From contig CAJJDN010000017.1 in the NCBI GenBank assembly GCA_905182985.1, forward strand, positions 750,877 to 814,876: a stretch of 64,000 bases of DNA. Reading direction: 5' to 3'. The notes below the pieces were generated by a model, which did not search any database, was not told where the DNA came from, and was given only the letters and a program-made list of their open reading frames with translations. The DNA is from Paramecium sonneborni. Lineage: Eukaryota; Ciliophora; Oligohymenophorea; Peniculida; Parameciidae. Below are positions 36,980 to 50,300 of this stretch, piece after piece. The position numbers were made by a program, and so were the translations under genes. Position 1 is the first letter of the stretch. Every line of letters begins with the position of its first letter.

Positions 36980-37700
36980 TGTACTTACTATCTGTTTATT
37001 GGTCTAATTTCTAATTTAACTAGAGTTAAATCTATGGAATCTAAAATTGAAAATAAAATAATACTAAGAATTCAGACAATTGGAATGAGATAAATAATAA
37101 AAAATACAATTCCTAGACCAAGAACAACAATATTTTGAGAAATTTTAAACTTTATTCTTATATATGACTGGTGGAAGATTTAACTTTTGATAAAATTATA
37201 ATTAAATTATTCTATTTCATGAAATGCTTGATTTGATTTCTATACTTTTTTTTAAATTTATTTAATAATGATAGATAGGATAAAAAAGTTTCATATTCTT
37301 TAATTAATATAAATCTTTATCTAATTCAAAATAAATATTCTACTTTAAAAATAGTTCTTCTAGCTCTATAATAAATTATATAATTCTAACTATAAAATTC
37401 TTATCCATTGACCTTGTTTGCTTTCATTTTTATTATACACAATCTCCAAAAAATCTAAATTTAAATTTAACATTTAATTATTCATATTATGAATCATCAA
37501 ATCTTAGAAAAGAGTGCCCCCCTTTTCCTTTTTTCTTTGCATTTTTGTATTCTCATAAAAATGATAAATAGTGGCTTCTTCAAAAAGGTATTAATCAAAA
37601 CTCTAAAATTCTTTTAATCAACACAATTCATTTTTATCACAATTAATTGCCTCATCCAAAATTATTGGAAAAATTAATGGAAATAAATAAATTTATTTTA
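36980..37700 (-). CDS. hypothetical membrane-protein fragment
   Basis: Minus-strand coding-like frames: YLFEEATIYHFYENTK and GGTLFQDLMIHNMNN at the start, a linker with QGQWIRILQLELYNLL, and near the end a clear membrane segment (VVLGLGIVFFIIYLIPIV). TGA codons split the frame at two points, at least one of which may be an intron. No start could be fixed. It could be a partial gene or a decayed one. I recognise no family. Confidence 0.4.
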
Positions 37701-38152
37701 ATTGACTTTAAGATATTTAAATATAATAAGCCAAAAATTTAAAGTCTTGGAAATTCATTTAAAATTAAAAAATTTATCTTAAATTATTTAAAATTTCATA
37801 AAATTTTATAAATTATAACTCATTACTTATTTTCTACCTCTATTAATATAATTAATTTTAAAAATTTTTATAAGTTCTCGATAATAAATAAAAAAATAAA
37901 TGATAAAATTTCACAATCTCACCTTTTAAATAATATTGATATTAACATTATTTCAATTCTTTTAAATTTATAGGTCATCTTAAATAGATGATTGAATATT
38001 GTTTATACTTGCTCATTTTTAGGGAATTCATAATATTTAATAATAAAATTTAGAATTTTTTTCATCTTTTGGGTTTATGAACATATTCTTATTACTACAA
38101 TATAAATTTAATATTTAATTAATGCGATGAGATTTAAAATATTTATAATCAT

Positions 38153-39846
38153 TCATAATTTTGATAGTTGTTTCTTTATATAATCCTTCTCATTGTGTCC
38201 TTTTTACAATGCAGTTAGATAAAATTGTTTTGCTTCTGATTTCCTTCCTAATTCAAATAATGCATCAGCTGATATTATAGGATGTTTTTACCTTTTAGTT
38301 TCAAAGTCACAGGCTTTACATGAAAAGAAAGATCTTGATTATAACATTCTATTGCCTTTTAATATTCTTTTAATTGATGTAGTGCATAACCTTTATTTTC
38401 AAATGCATAATTGTTTTTAGAATTTATTTAAATAGATTAGTCTAAACACTCAATAGCTTCTTAGAATTTATTTAGATTATTTAATACTGAACCTAAACAA
38501 TAATTTAAGCATTTTAGTACCTTTGTTATTCCAAGCCATATCATTTTTAGAATTTATTTAAATAGCTTTATCATAACACTCAACAGCCTCTTAGAATCTA
38601 TTTAATTTTTTTAATGCAAATCCTAAATAATTATATTTAAGAATCTTCTACCCTTATTCATCCATGCATTATCATGATTAGGATTAATTTCATTAGCTTT
38701 TTCATAGCATTCAAGAGCTTCTTAAAATCTATTTAACTTCCTTAATGCAAAACCTAAATAACAATTTAAGAAAAATAAAGTATTACCCTTATTATTCCAT
38801 GCATAATCATCTTAAGAATCAATTAATATAGCTTTGTCTAAACACTCAATAGCCTCTTAAAATCTATTGAGGTTGTTTAGTGCTAAGCCTAAATAATATA
38901 GTTTAATATTAAAATACCCTTATTATTCCATGCATATTCGTGATTAGGATTTATTTCAATAGCTTTATCGTAACATTAAATAGCTTCTTAGAATTTGTTT
39001 AAGGAATTTAATGCCCAACCTAAAACATATTAAACATATACAACCTTTGTTATTCCACGCATTATCATGATTAGGATTTATTTCAATAGCTTTGTCATAA
39101 CACTAAATTGCCTCCTCGAAATGATTTAAACTATCTAATGCAAATCCTATACTCTTAAAAATTAATAAAACTACCTTTCCATACATATAAAATGTAATCC
39201 TTATTAAATTATTTTATTGAATCATCAAATTTAATCAAAGCTTCTTTTAACTTACCCTCTTTAACTAATTTTTACCCTAATTTTTATTTAAATTGTTTTT
39301 ACCTTAAACAAATAATCTTTTAGCTTCTTATATTTTTTATTTATTCTACTCTTCACTGATCTTATTTATTTCTTCAATTTTAGCTTTATTCAACTTTCCA
39401 GAAATAATTAGATCATAACATTTTATTAAATCTCTCAGTATAGTTTTGATTGTATGAAGAATATTATTCAATTATGATATCTATTCATCTTTAATATATA
39501 AATATAATCAATACATATTTATTTTTCATTTTCCTTTGAGTAGTACTATTTCAATATAAATATTTAAGACTTAAAGGACAAGTATTCTTTGCTTTAAAAT
39601 TTTTGATTCATGCTCTCTAATATTTTATTGTTTTGATCCATTTTTTTGAAAATCTATTCAAAACAGTTTATCAAATCATTGTAGATTTCTTTAAATTGTT
39701 TTGTTTATTCTCTCTAAATTTGTATTAATTAATGAATATATTTGCTCATAATGGTTAATCGAATCAGGGCAGGATTCGTTAAGACATACAAAAGAAATAT
39801 ATTCATTATGGTCGGAAATAGTGCATGGTATCAAAATTTCATTCAT
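38153..39846 (-). CDS. B-box-like / coiled-coil / TPR protein
   Basis: The ATG at 39846 opens a Cys/His motif (CTISDHNEY, then CLNESC) like the one in the gene at 9392. A frame change follows before a coiled coil (FKEIYNDLINCFEQIF, KMDQNNKILESM), so either a homopolymer error, an unrecognised intron or decay separates them; an alternative start is the ATG near 39764. A 26-nt intron joins the coil to KQIYEQISQLNN, and about seven TPR units follow (IECYDKAIEINPNHDNAWNNKG type) with an intron at the end of each unit. The last intron ends CAG. The C-terminus is SEAKQFYLTALQKG..., with TGA at 38153-38155. Probably a scaffold protein. Confidence 0.65.
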
Positions 39847-42800
39847 TTCTTAAATTTTTAAAGAAATTTTGATTTAATTATAAATGGAGCTTTATAGAAA
39901 AATATATTTCAAATAATATGTTCCATAGAGCTATTAAAAAAAATTTGTCTATTAGAATAATCTTTAGAGTTCTTTCGGAATTAATTAATAACCTATCAAT
40001 AAAAAATGAATGAATGATAGCCAAAGTGAAATTTAATTGAATTTATATAGAGAAAATTTCTACTATCAAAATTCATAATTTAAGAGAAAAAAAGTTGATA
40101 AATAATTATTTTAAAAATAAAATTGCTGTATTGATTTATTTGTTCAAATTATTCTAAGAGAAAGTATTTGTTAAAATCTAAAATAACAGATAAAATATTA
40201 TTTTAATTAGTTGATTCTTTATTAATAAATTTTTAACAAAATCAATATTACTTGAGAGGGAATTTGTAAGTATTTATCAGTATATATATACAAAGCCACT
40301 AAAATTATCGATATCGTTTCTTCAATACTTGATAAATCTTGAAATAATATATATATATAAATAAATTAATAAATAAAATAATTATTTTCATATTATGATT
40401 GATATTAAATAAGTAGAATATCAAAAACTCAAACTAGTTCCATTTAAAAGTTAGTTTATGAATAATCTATGAAGACCTTTAAAATTAAATTTTATATAAA
40501 GAGAATTAGAAGTAAAGAAATTGATTTTCTAAGGCATTGAGCTTCTGTAAATGTTTTAATTGCTTACTTATAACCAAAGAAAATTAAAGTATATTTTTCT
40601 AATTTATTCTCAAGGATACTAAAATAACCTTATTTCGTGAATTATTTTTTTCCCGCAAACTGTTTTTATTACTTTTTATTTAATTAATATTTCATAAAGT
40701 TTTTATACATAATTAGAAAAAGAATTTATATCAATCCTTTATTTATTTATTTTAAAATAGAGAATGAAAATAACATAAAATAAAGATTCAATTTCACAAT
40801 ATTATTGAAACATGATGGTTATTCCTTAAACTATTATTTTTTAGTTTTTGTGATGTATTTATGAGATCCTTTTCAATCAAATTATTATGAATACCCAGTC
40901 TTAAGGAATTAATATTGTAAAAGAAAATTTCCATAACAGAAAAAAAGCTAAATAAACAAAGACTTTCTTTTAAATCTGAAAAGCTTTAAAAACATATTGA
41001 TATAAAAAATAACTTTAAAAAAATAAAACAATAAAATTTTTATCCAACTATTTTTCTTTATACTCACTTTTACTTCAAGAATTATCATTTTATGTTATAA
41101 TTTACTAAGATGATATTGGATGAAGAATTTTTATTCGATTTATGAGCCATTAATCTTCCTACTAATAATTTCATCAACTTTATTATTAACTATTCTGAAA
41201 GGACTCTTTTCAATCATAAACTGAAAGGACCTTTAATCTATATTATAAAATTTAATTCTAAATCACGCTGTTCTCTTAAATATCAATCCTTCAAGAAATA
41301 ATTGGTCCAATTAATATGTGAATTTATGAATCGTACATAAGGTAATATTATATTATTAAATTTAAAGATTGTAAATTATTTAAATATTTTTAAATCATAA
41401 AATTTCCTATCATTAAGATTAAGGATATTATAAGCGATACTTTTCAATGATTATCAAACTTTAATATAGGTATAACGTAAGATCTTGTTTTTTATTTTAT
41501 GGACATTTCTAATTCTATTACATTAGCAATCAAATTTTGTTTAGAATTAAAGAATTATTTTCTCTATAATAATTAACTTTTAGCTTCAAACACTTTTTTT
41601 TTATTATTTTTCATTTAATTCTGAATTTTAAGTAGTCTATATTAATGGTTACTTTAAAAAAAATGTCATTTTTTATAACTGTGATTTAAAATCTTTTTTT
41701 TTAATGTAACTCTATTTAGAGATAAAATTTAAATGATATGAGGAATGCATAAGCTATTTGTTATATCAAATTGATTGGTTGGATTCTATCTATATGTTAA
41801 ATTTCCCAAACTACTTACTCTATACTATCCAAACCTTTTGATTATTTTTTATTATAGACAAGCTGAGATTAGAAAAGCTTAGAGCAGATTATTTTTTTTT
41901 GCATTTTTATTTAAAATAGATATTATCAAAATATCATAAGAAAAGAGATATTTAAGCAAAATTCATAATTGATATTAATAAAAATTAAGAAGCTTTTAAT
42001 CTTATAGATAATATGATTACAAAATATCCAAAAAATATAGACAAATCTTAATATTTTAATTTTTAAAAATTAATATTATACGATGAGAAATTATTTGAAA
42101 AAAATTAGAGAATTACATGATGAAGCCATCTCGTATTAATCTGAAACTGTTTAATTATGTAAGAAAAAATGAAATATCATATTATTTATATCCTTAACTA
42201 GATAATATATTCACAATAAAATTACACACATCCTTGAGTTGTTATAAAAACATCTTTTATACCTAACTTTTCATTTTATTATTAAATAAATTTTAATTAT
42301 AAATATGTTTTAATCTATGAGATGAAAAAATTCAATATTTCTAAAAATATGTCATATGAATAAGAAATTTATCAAAGTTTAGATAACACCTTCATAAATC
42401 TAATAAGTTTAGCCTTTTCTTGAAAAACTTGTTTGAGTGTTTCTTTTCTTTAATTTCATTCATTTCAATTAAAATCCGGAATATTCTATTAAAACCATCC
42501 CTTAGTTTAATTATATTTTTTTAAGAAATTAGCAGATTAATTTGATTTGATATCAGAATATTTAAAAAATTAATTAATTGTTAACTTCTTCGTTTGAATT
42601 TTTAGTATGATTATTGATAATATGGTGAAAAATCTGTTTTCTCTTTTCTCTTGTAGTTTTTATGTTGATGTAGAATTCATACCCCAAAAGATATTCAAGA
42701 ATCTTTTGGATTTTTTATTCATAATTATTATTAAATTTCTTTTTCTCATTTTTCTATTCTATTGTACTTTTAATAGTTCTTTGATTATGAATTTACTATT

Positions 42801-43232
42801 TAAACTATTTTTACATCTAAAATTAATTTTCTTTGACTTAATTGTTTTAATTTAATTTTTTAACCTACAATCTTAGTGATAAATATTATTTATTAGAATA
42901 ACAATAACAAAAATTTTTAATTTGTTAAGTTTTTGGTTGTCCGAAGGTTATTACTTAATCCTTTTTGGTAAATTTATAAAGTTTTCTAACATTTAAATCA
43001 AAACTCAAACAGTTTTTTACATCAATTTATAGCTATTTATGAATATTTTTTGATCTCTAAATTGATTAGCTATTTAGATATTGAATAAGGACCTAATTAT
43101 TATCAATTTTTAAAAAGTATTAAAATTAATTTAATAATTCTTTTTATAGCTATAAATTTTTGAGGAACTATTTAAAGGAAAACTCTCACTCAAAGGTTTT
43201 AAAAGAAAAAAATAATGATGTGATGATTATAG
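39847..43232. other. long gene-poor AT-rich stretch
   Basis: About 3.4 kb with no intact gene. A coding-like scrap at 41867-42118 is listed separately. Two copies of CTGAAAGGAC about 25 bases apart lie near 41200. No recognisable transposase, RNA gene or satellite. Confidence 0.4.
41867..42118 (+). pseudogene. decayed coding fragment, helical
   Basis: A frame of about 80 codons reads DKLRLEKLRADYFFLHFYLK then QEAFNLIDNMITKYPKNIDKS, ending at TGA. The charged helical composition is protein-like and unlike the flanks. It resembles helical linker regions of large ciliate membrane proteins, but I cannot assign it. Confidence 0.3.
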
Positions 43233-43370
43233 ATGGAATGGAAGGTTACTGAATTTCAAACTAATGGTTCTTCCAAAAAGAAAAATTTAGCAAAAAAAGA
43301 AATGTTGAAGGTTTCTTAAAAAGAAGGCTCCATCATATTTATGTATATGTTTATCATTTAGAATTCGTGA
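43233..43370 (+). pseudogene. possible double-stranded-RNA-binding-domain fragment
   Basis: A 45-codon frame starts WKVTEFQTNGSSKKKNLAKK and continues EMLKV. The spacing F-x-x-x-G-x-S-K-K-x-x-A-K-x-x-x-L matches the second half of a dsRBD, including the lysines that contact RNA. Nothing upstream gives the first half. It could be an exon remnant or a chance match in K-rich sequence. Confidence 0.3.
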
Positions 43371-43404
43371 TAAAAATAATATCGTATAAGACATAAGAAA
43401 TTTA

Positions 43405-43560
43405 GAATAAATAAAATATTTAAGATGGCATGGATTATATGTTAATTAAATAAAAGTTGGAATTGGTATCTTTCTTGGATAGGAAAAATTGTTTAAGCTG
43501 GAGGATTTTAAGATGAGGAAGGATTCAAAATAAATAAGTGGATAGACTTATTTGAAAATT
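43405..43560 (+). pseudogene. fragment of a ciliate G-G-x-x-D-x-x-G-x-K repeat protein
   Basis: One frame gives WYLSWIGKIVQAGGFQDEEG and then FKINKWIDLFENY. From memory, many Paramecium proteins carry repeats of the form GGG-x-Y-D-x-x-G-x-K-x-G-x-W-I-x-L, and this fits one and a half units. No start, no further units. Likely a relic. Confidence 0.35.
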
Positions 43561-43789
43561 ATTTGGAGTATATTAATATATCTATAATTTTAAAAATTCA
43601 TAAAAATAACTTCAATAAATTTAATAATTTAATGAAATCATTGGATAATAACTCTAAACAATTTTTGCTTAAAGATTTTCCATTCCTTCTTTTCTATTCA
43701 TTAATCTTTAATCTCAAGATGATCAATTGTAATAATTAATTAATTAGAGAGATGATTACAACACTCATTACTATTATATAATTGATCAA

Positions 43790-44022
43790 TATCAAAATAA
43801 TTTCTACATGGAGTCAATAAATCTGATAAAAATAATTTAGTTAAATCAAAACAATCAAACAAAATACAAAGATCGAAAACAAAAATCATCAAATAGAATT
43901 TTACAAAGTTTACTGAGAGTAATGATGCTGATTGTGAATCAAATTCGAATGAGTTCAAAATATAAAATATTAAAGATATCTTACACAATCCAATCATAAA
44001 ATGTTATCATTTTCTATAATGA
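43790..44022 (+). pseudogene. Ser/Lys/Asn-rich coding fragment
   Basis: A frame of about 75 codons (HGVNKSDKNNLVKSKQSN, later TKFTESNDADCESNSNEF and NIKDILHNPIIK) ends at TGA. The composition is that of a disordered linker. No start or domain. Low confidence. Confidence 0.25.
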
Positions 44023-44411
44023 CTATGGTAATACAATAAATTAAAATTTCAGAAATATGGCACATAGAAGGAAATTTGATTTTTTTTAATTTCGCTAAAT
44101 ATGTAAGTAATCTCTATAATTCGAAAGAATATCTTATATTCATATATTATAGCATCTCTTTAATTATAAAATATCCTAATTTTCTATGATGCTCCAAAAC
44201 TGCTGAAAAAGTGATAAACAAGGATCATAAAATAATTAGAGATTAATAGTTAACAAATCTTTAAATAATAATTTTCTTTAAAATTTCTTCAAGAAAAAAC
44301 ACAAACTCCAATCTTTTGATGCTTATTTACGCGATTAGTGCATATTTTTTATTTTAAACCCAAAACTTATTTTTTAAAGATAAATAATTAATTTTAAAAG
44401 TAATTGGCCTT

Positions 44412-45329
44412 ATGAATATCAGTCATAATATACATGAATTGAAGAAAATGGAAAATCATGATCATTGGGTCCAATCAGTATGCTTCTCTCCTGATGGCTC
44501 TACATTAGCTTCAGGTAGCTTAGATGACTCTATTCGCTTATGGGATGTTAAAACAGGATTACAAAAATACAAATTGGAAGGTTATGAATATCACGAATAA
44601 GGATTCAACTCGGTATGCTTCTCTCCTGATGGTATTTAATTGGCATCTGGTGGTACTGATAACTTTATCCGTTTATGGGATCTTAAGACAGGAGAAGAAA
44701 TAGTCTAATTCAGTGGTCATAAAAGTTAAGTCTCCTCAGTAAGCTTCTCTCCTGATGGCATTAAATTAGCATCTGGTAGTGGAGATAAATCTATCCGTTT
44801 ATGGGATGTTAAGACAGGATAACAAAAAGCAAAATTCGAGGGTCATAGTGATAGAGTCTGGTCAATCTGCTTTTCTCCTGATGGTACGGCATTAGCATCT
44901 GGTAGTGATGATAATTCTATTTTTTTATGGGATGTTAATACAGGATAGAAAAAAGACAAATTGAATGGTCATGATGATTCAGTATACTCAGTATGCTTCT
45001 CTCCTGATGGTACTACATTAGCATCTGGGAGTGGAGACAAATCTATCCGTTTATGGGATATTAAGACAGGATAATAAAAAGCAAAATTCGATGGTCATAG
45101 CAATATTGTAGTATCAATCTGCTTTTCTCCTGATGGTACCACATTAGCATCTGGTAGTTACGATAACTCTATTCGTTTATGGGATGTTAAGACAGGGCAA
45201 TAAAAAGCAAATTTGGATGGTCATAGTGAAAGAGTCTTATCAATATGCTTCTCTCCTGATGGTACTATGTTGGCATCTGGAAGTGGTGATTAATCTATCC
45301 GATTTTGGGGCGATAAATCAGAGAAATGA
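44412..45329 (+). CDS. seven-repeat WD40 protein
   Basis: An intronless 305-aa frame consisting almost only of seven WD40 repeats of 42 residues (126 bp). Each has the core [19 protein letters not shown] and ends RLWDVKTGQ. Seven blades make one complete propeller. Repeats are nearly identical at the DNA level, and the gene is clearly more GC-rich than its surroundings. The first and last units are slightly divergent caps (the last ends FWGDKSEK). Such propellers are scaffolds; no catalytic domain is present. A related WD repeat lies at the right edge of the window. Confidence 0.92.
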
Positions 45330-45349
45330 ATTTATTATTCATAAAAGCA

Positions 45350-45939
45350 ATCAATAATATAATCTTATATTGAATTAAATTTATAAGTTATATTATTTAA
45401 AATATCGCTTTTAAGTATTTGCTTAGTACTGAATATGTTTCCATTAAATTCAGATTATTATATCCCTAAAAGTTAAAATAATAATCAAAAACATACACTA
45501 TGAAGTTGATATTTTATAAGACTAAAAACAAATAATTATTTTACTTTTTTTCAATCTTGTAACATCTTGTTTCTTGAGTCAAAAGCCTCACCCTATCAAT
45601 CATTGAAATATACAGTTAGAACACTAATGTAAGGGATGTAGGTTCACTTGCTCGTACTATACAATTTAGGAATAAATCCATTATAATAGCAGCAAAATTA
45701 ATGTTGATACGACCCAGAATTTTGTGATAATAATAATCACTAACGCCAAACAATTAATTTTTATTTTTAGAATGTATTTTGCATTACTAATTTATAAGTA
45801 TTGCATGAAGATTAAATTTTTTTATCCAGGCTGAGTATTCAAAAATATGATGATCTCACTTTTTAATCAACCTTTCATTTTAAAAATCAGACTTTTTTTA
45901 TTTTTGTTGACTAGGAATTAGGTCATGATTTGATTTCAT
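45350..45939 (-). pseudogene. decayed coding frame with one in-frame TGA
   Basis: From an ATG at 45939 the frame reads MKSNHDLIPSQQKQKKSDF, meets TGA at 45856-45858, and then continues in the same frame with protein-like text: EYSAWIKKFNLHAILINQQ, MDLFLNCIVRASEP and MIDRVRLLTQETRCYKIEKK. The 3' end runs into the antisense of the WD40 gene and is unresolved. Parts recall histidine-kinase ATPase regions, but I would not name it. The upstream 45940-47345 shows no gene. Confidence 0.35.
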
Positions 45940-47345
45940 TCTTAAAATTTATACAATGATATACATTCAATTTTAATTTTGCTTTTAACAGTAACTTATC
46001 TAATCGTTAATGACCTCTTGAAAAGGAAATTAATTCAATGTTAAAAAATGTTAGAAATATTTGCATCTTCTAGAAACATGAATGCAAGTAATTCTCAAAA
46101 TTCGATATTTTTATTTATCAATAACGATACCTCAAGAATAGATGAAAAAATAAATAAGTTTATTAGAGCTTGCAATTTATGGTAACAACTTTAAAATTAG
46201 AAAAATGTAAATTGATCTTCAACTGCAGATGATCATATCCAAAGTTTTTTATGAGATAAAATCTTTGTAAGCTATACTTAATAAATGATTTTAAATTCTC
46301 ATGAAACCAACAATGATCTCATACACATCTAGGGATAAAATATTATATAATTCATATTAATTAGTTATCTTAATTTATATAATTTGAAAATTTAGTGTTA
46401 GAAAATTGAATTGTTATATAAAATAGTAAGTAAGTTTATTTATGTATTAAAGGTGAATATAAATATCTGGCATATAAATCAATACTCATTTAATTAAGTA
46501 TTTTATACCCTAGATAAAAGTTGCTTTTAAATATTGATAAGAAGAATCAAAACAAAAAAATAACTTCCATAATCGAATAGCTGTCTTAGATATAATTCTA
46601 ATGAATTTTTTGAACATATATTATTGCTCTTATTAGAGTTTTAACTAATAATGTTACTGAATCATTAATTCGTGAGATTAATTCAACTATATTGCATTCA
46701 ATTTTAACAATCTCTCTTTTATAAACTGATAATCTCTATTTTAATTATTTCAAAGATTCATTAATAAATGTTTGAAGTATAATTGCAAAATTAAAAAAAA
46801 TCTCAAGTCAATTTATATAACTCAATTAAAAATGATAAAATAAAACCACTTGTGCTTCATGTTCAACCAATTATTACGAGAACTTTTAAAGACTGCTTAT
46901 CGTGATTTAACATGAGGAGTTAAACCTGAGAGGAAAAATTTTAATTTCAGACTTAATATAAAAGGAATATGCATCTAATAATGAGTAGCTTTTATTTTTT
47001 ATTGCTTTAAATAAAGGCTATTATATTATTGGTAATATTTTATTTCTAAAATGCTCTATTAATTCAACAGATATATGCATAAATAAACTATATGCTTTTG
47101 ATGGTAAATGATAAAAATAAAAAAATAAAACAGAAGAATATCTATGATTCAATATATTTACATATTTAATATATTTGATTTATTATATTTTAACTTCAAA
47201 AGAAATGCAAAAATATATTATTTACAAAAAGTTTGCAATCTAATATTTTCATAAATTGATTATTCCTAATCAATATATTTGAAAAAAGATAGTATCTTGC
47301 ATTATTATTTAATTTATCTAAAAAATCAAAATGAAACAAAATCTA
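45940..47345. other. AT-rich intergenic sequence
   Basis: No supportable gene. The last 200 bases before 47346 are the 3' flank of the large cysteine-rich gene. Confidence 0.45.
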
Positions 47346-50300
47346 TCATTCATTAATCATTATTATCAAGATTAAATTAATCAACTTACAAAGTTTGATT
47401 AAGTTTGTCCATTTATTTATAATTGATAGCTATCCAAGGGGAACTTTAGGTACTTTAAGTTTATCTCTATTTCTTAATTTCTTTTTCATATACTCAGTAT
47501 GCAGTTTAAATATAAATTAAATCATATCTACAAACAAATTTGTAGCTAATATAGTTATAAGCATAGAGATATGGATCCAACCACATATTAAAAGGGAATC
47601 TTCACTTAAATTAAAACTGTAAATTAAAAATGAACCTATGGTTGTAAGGAAAATACCTTCCCTAAATATTAATTTGATATATTCATAATTTGATTTTAAT
47701 GGTCGTTCTTTACATAAATAAATCAAGTAACATAAGGATTGAAATGAAAGTAAAATAGATTATATTTCAGGTTAATTGTAAAAAAAAACAATCAAAAATA
47801 TATAAATGGTAACACGATACATTTAAAATGATTTAAAATTGCTTGCCCAAAATTTAGATTTTGATTCTTCAAAAAAATACTTCCATTTTTTTCTATTTTT
47901 TATTTTTTAACTGGTAATAGAGAGTGATTTAAAAATAAGATATATAATTAATCCAAAAGCAAATAATGAATTTATTGAATTAAAAGCATCCAAGAATGAT
48001 TAAAAACTATAGTTAGGAAATTAAATAAAGGTACTAAATAGTAATTAATGGAGTATTGTAAAATAAACTGAAAAAATGCTTTTAGAGAAATAATCATGCT
48101 TTAATATCAAGCATTATTTTTGAATTTTATTTTAGAATAAACTTTATATCCTTAAATATTTAACATTTTCTTTTTTTGATTAAAGAAACTTGTTGAGGGA
48201 ATTATCTATATATTTTGAAGTTATCAATTTATATATCAAATAAGTAATATAAGAGGTTAAGACTGATATATAACAACTTTTTGCATTTACTAAAAATATC
48301 TAATTAAATTAATTAATTTGATTTGTTGTTTATGAAGCTGTTCTTTTTAATTATGGAAAATCTCCTCCATTTAATTCAGCTAAGAATTAATCAATCTATA
48401 AAAAATCTACTATTATTTTCAATGAGATCTTTGAATATGTTTCTAGAAATGATGAAAAATGAGGTGGAAATTTATATTATATATATTTAATGTAAGAAAA
48501 AGATTACAGTAAATCTAATAGATTAAATAGTATTATTGGATTACCAATTAAAAATGCTAATGCAGCTATACTTATCATTGTGTACATAATAGCATCATTC
48601 ATAGATATCATCTAAGTTAATTTTTATTAAGAATAAGCTGATAATATAAAAGGAGTTCCAATAGGAATACTTTTATTGTAACTTTTGAGACCAATATTGT
48701 TAGAGTTAAATATTATGTTTTCTTTAAACCTAATATTAAATTTAGAATTGTCAACATTTTCTTGAAACTATATAGAGAATTAATAATGAGGCATAAGTAA
48801 TTCAGTAGTTAAATTTACAAGTGGAATAACAATCAATTTATATTGGGTATAAGGTTCGATAGAATAAGTAGCTAGATTTTCAATTGTGTTTGTTTGATTC
48901 AATTTAATCTCTTAAGAAAATTATAAATCTATGATTTAGAGTGAGTTTTATTCGTCAGATAATCTATTTAAGAAAAAATCAGGAACTTCAAGATAAGAAC
49001 ATTCACTTTATTGGTTTTCAAAATGTTAACACTTAAAAAAAGGCTCATTGGTACAAGTTTCAGAACATCCATCTCCTCCAATTGTATTTCCATCATCGCA
49101 TTGTTCATTTAAACTAGGTTAAAATTTAGCATTGCCGCAATTTTATTAATCTGAATCATTATTAATTTAATTAAGATCATTTTAATTTATGAAAATTTAA
49201 TTATTAATCGTAATAGTATCATCTAAATCTTCAGCATTTATAATTTACTAATCTTCCAAGATACATATACAATCTTCACTACAATAATATTTACATCCAG
49301 ATTATATGTTTTAATTATCGAATTCACATTCTTCATCATCTGCTTTTTATCCATCTCTACAGATAGATTCACAAATTTTTGAAATAAAATTGAAATGAAA
49401 ACCATATTTACACTAAAGACATGTATCTTGAAATTAAACTAAGCAATATTAAAATTATTAGAATTCACAATTTTAACAATTATCATCATAAATTTCGCAT
49501 TATTCATTATTTGTGAGTATACCATCTCCACAATAAGAAATACATTAAAATTAATCATCAAAATAATATCCCTCCATGCATTTAATACAATCATTATTGG
49601 AACATTTAATACAATTTTCAAAGCATTAATTACATAACTGGTCTGGAACTTGTATCATTAGATTTTAACATTAATTTATGTTTAATGATTTTGGTTTACA
49701 TCTTTATTCCATTATGTCAAAATAAGCATAATCAAAGCATTTTGAGCAAATATTGCCAATTTATTAATCACAATGATCAACCAAATCAAAAAGTTAGGTA
49801 TGCTGTGTACATTATTTAGAATAGGTTGAAATCATATAATTTTAATTACAGCTCTAACATACTTTAAAAAAGCATTTTTAACAATTTAAATCACAACCAA
49901 AGTTTATATTATAGAGATTGCTTAATAGATATAAATCTCCTATTAAATTACATAATTCTGAATTATTTTCTAATTCATTTCCTATCATAGGATCACATTG
50001 CATTTTAGTTAATGGATGTTATAATTAGTAATTGTAACATATCCCATTAATACAATCTTAGCATGAATCTTAGCAACTATATTAACAAAAATGACATCCA
50101 TCTCCATAAATGAAGTTTCCATCATCACATTATTCATCAACTGTTATAATCATGTCCCCACATATTGAATAACATAAATTGTCAATTAATGAATAACCTT
50201 CTATGCATTCTAAACAACCTATTCCTGATGTACTACAATTAGAACATGTTGATTAACATCTTGGTTTGCAATTTTAGCAACCCTTATAAGGTAATATGAA

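Noticed and set aside
42607..42855. Hydrophobic plus-strand frame of 82 codons
   Set aside because: Composed almost only of F, L, I and S from T-rich sequence; no start context, motif or continuation, so it is probably a base-composition effect.
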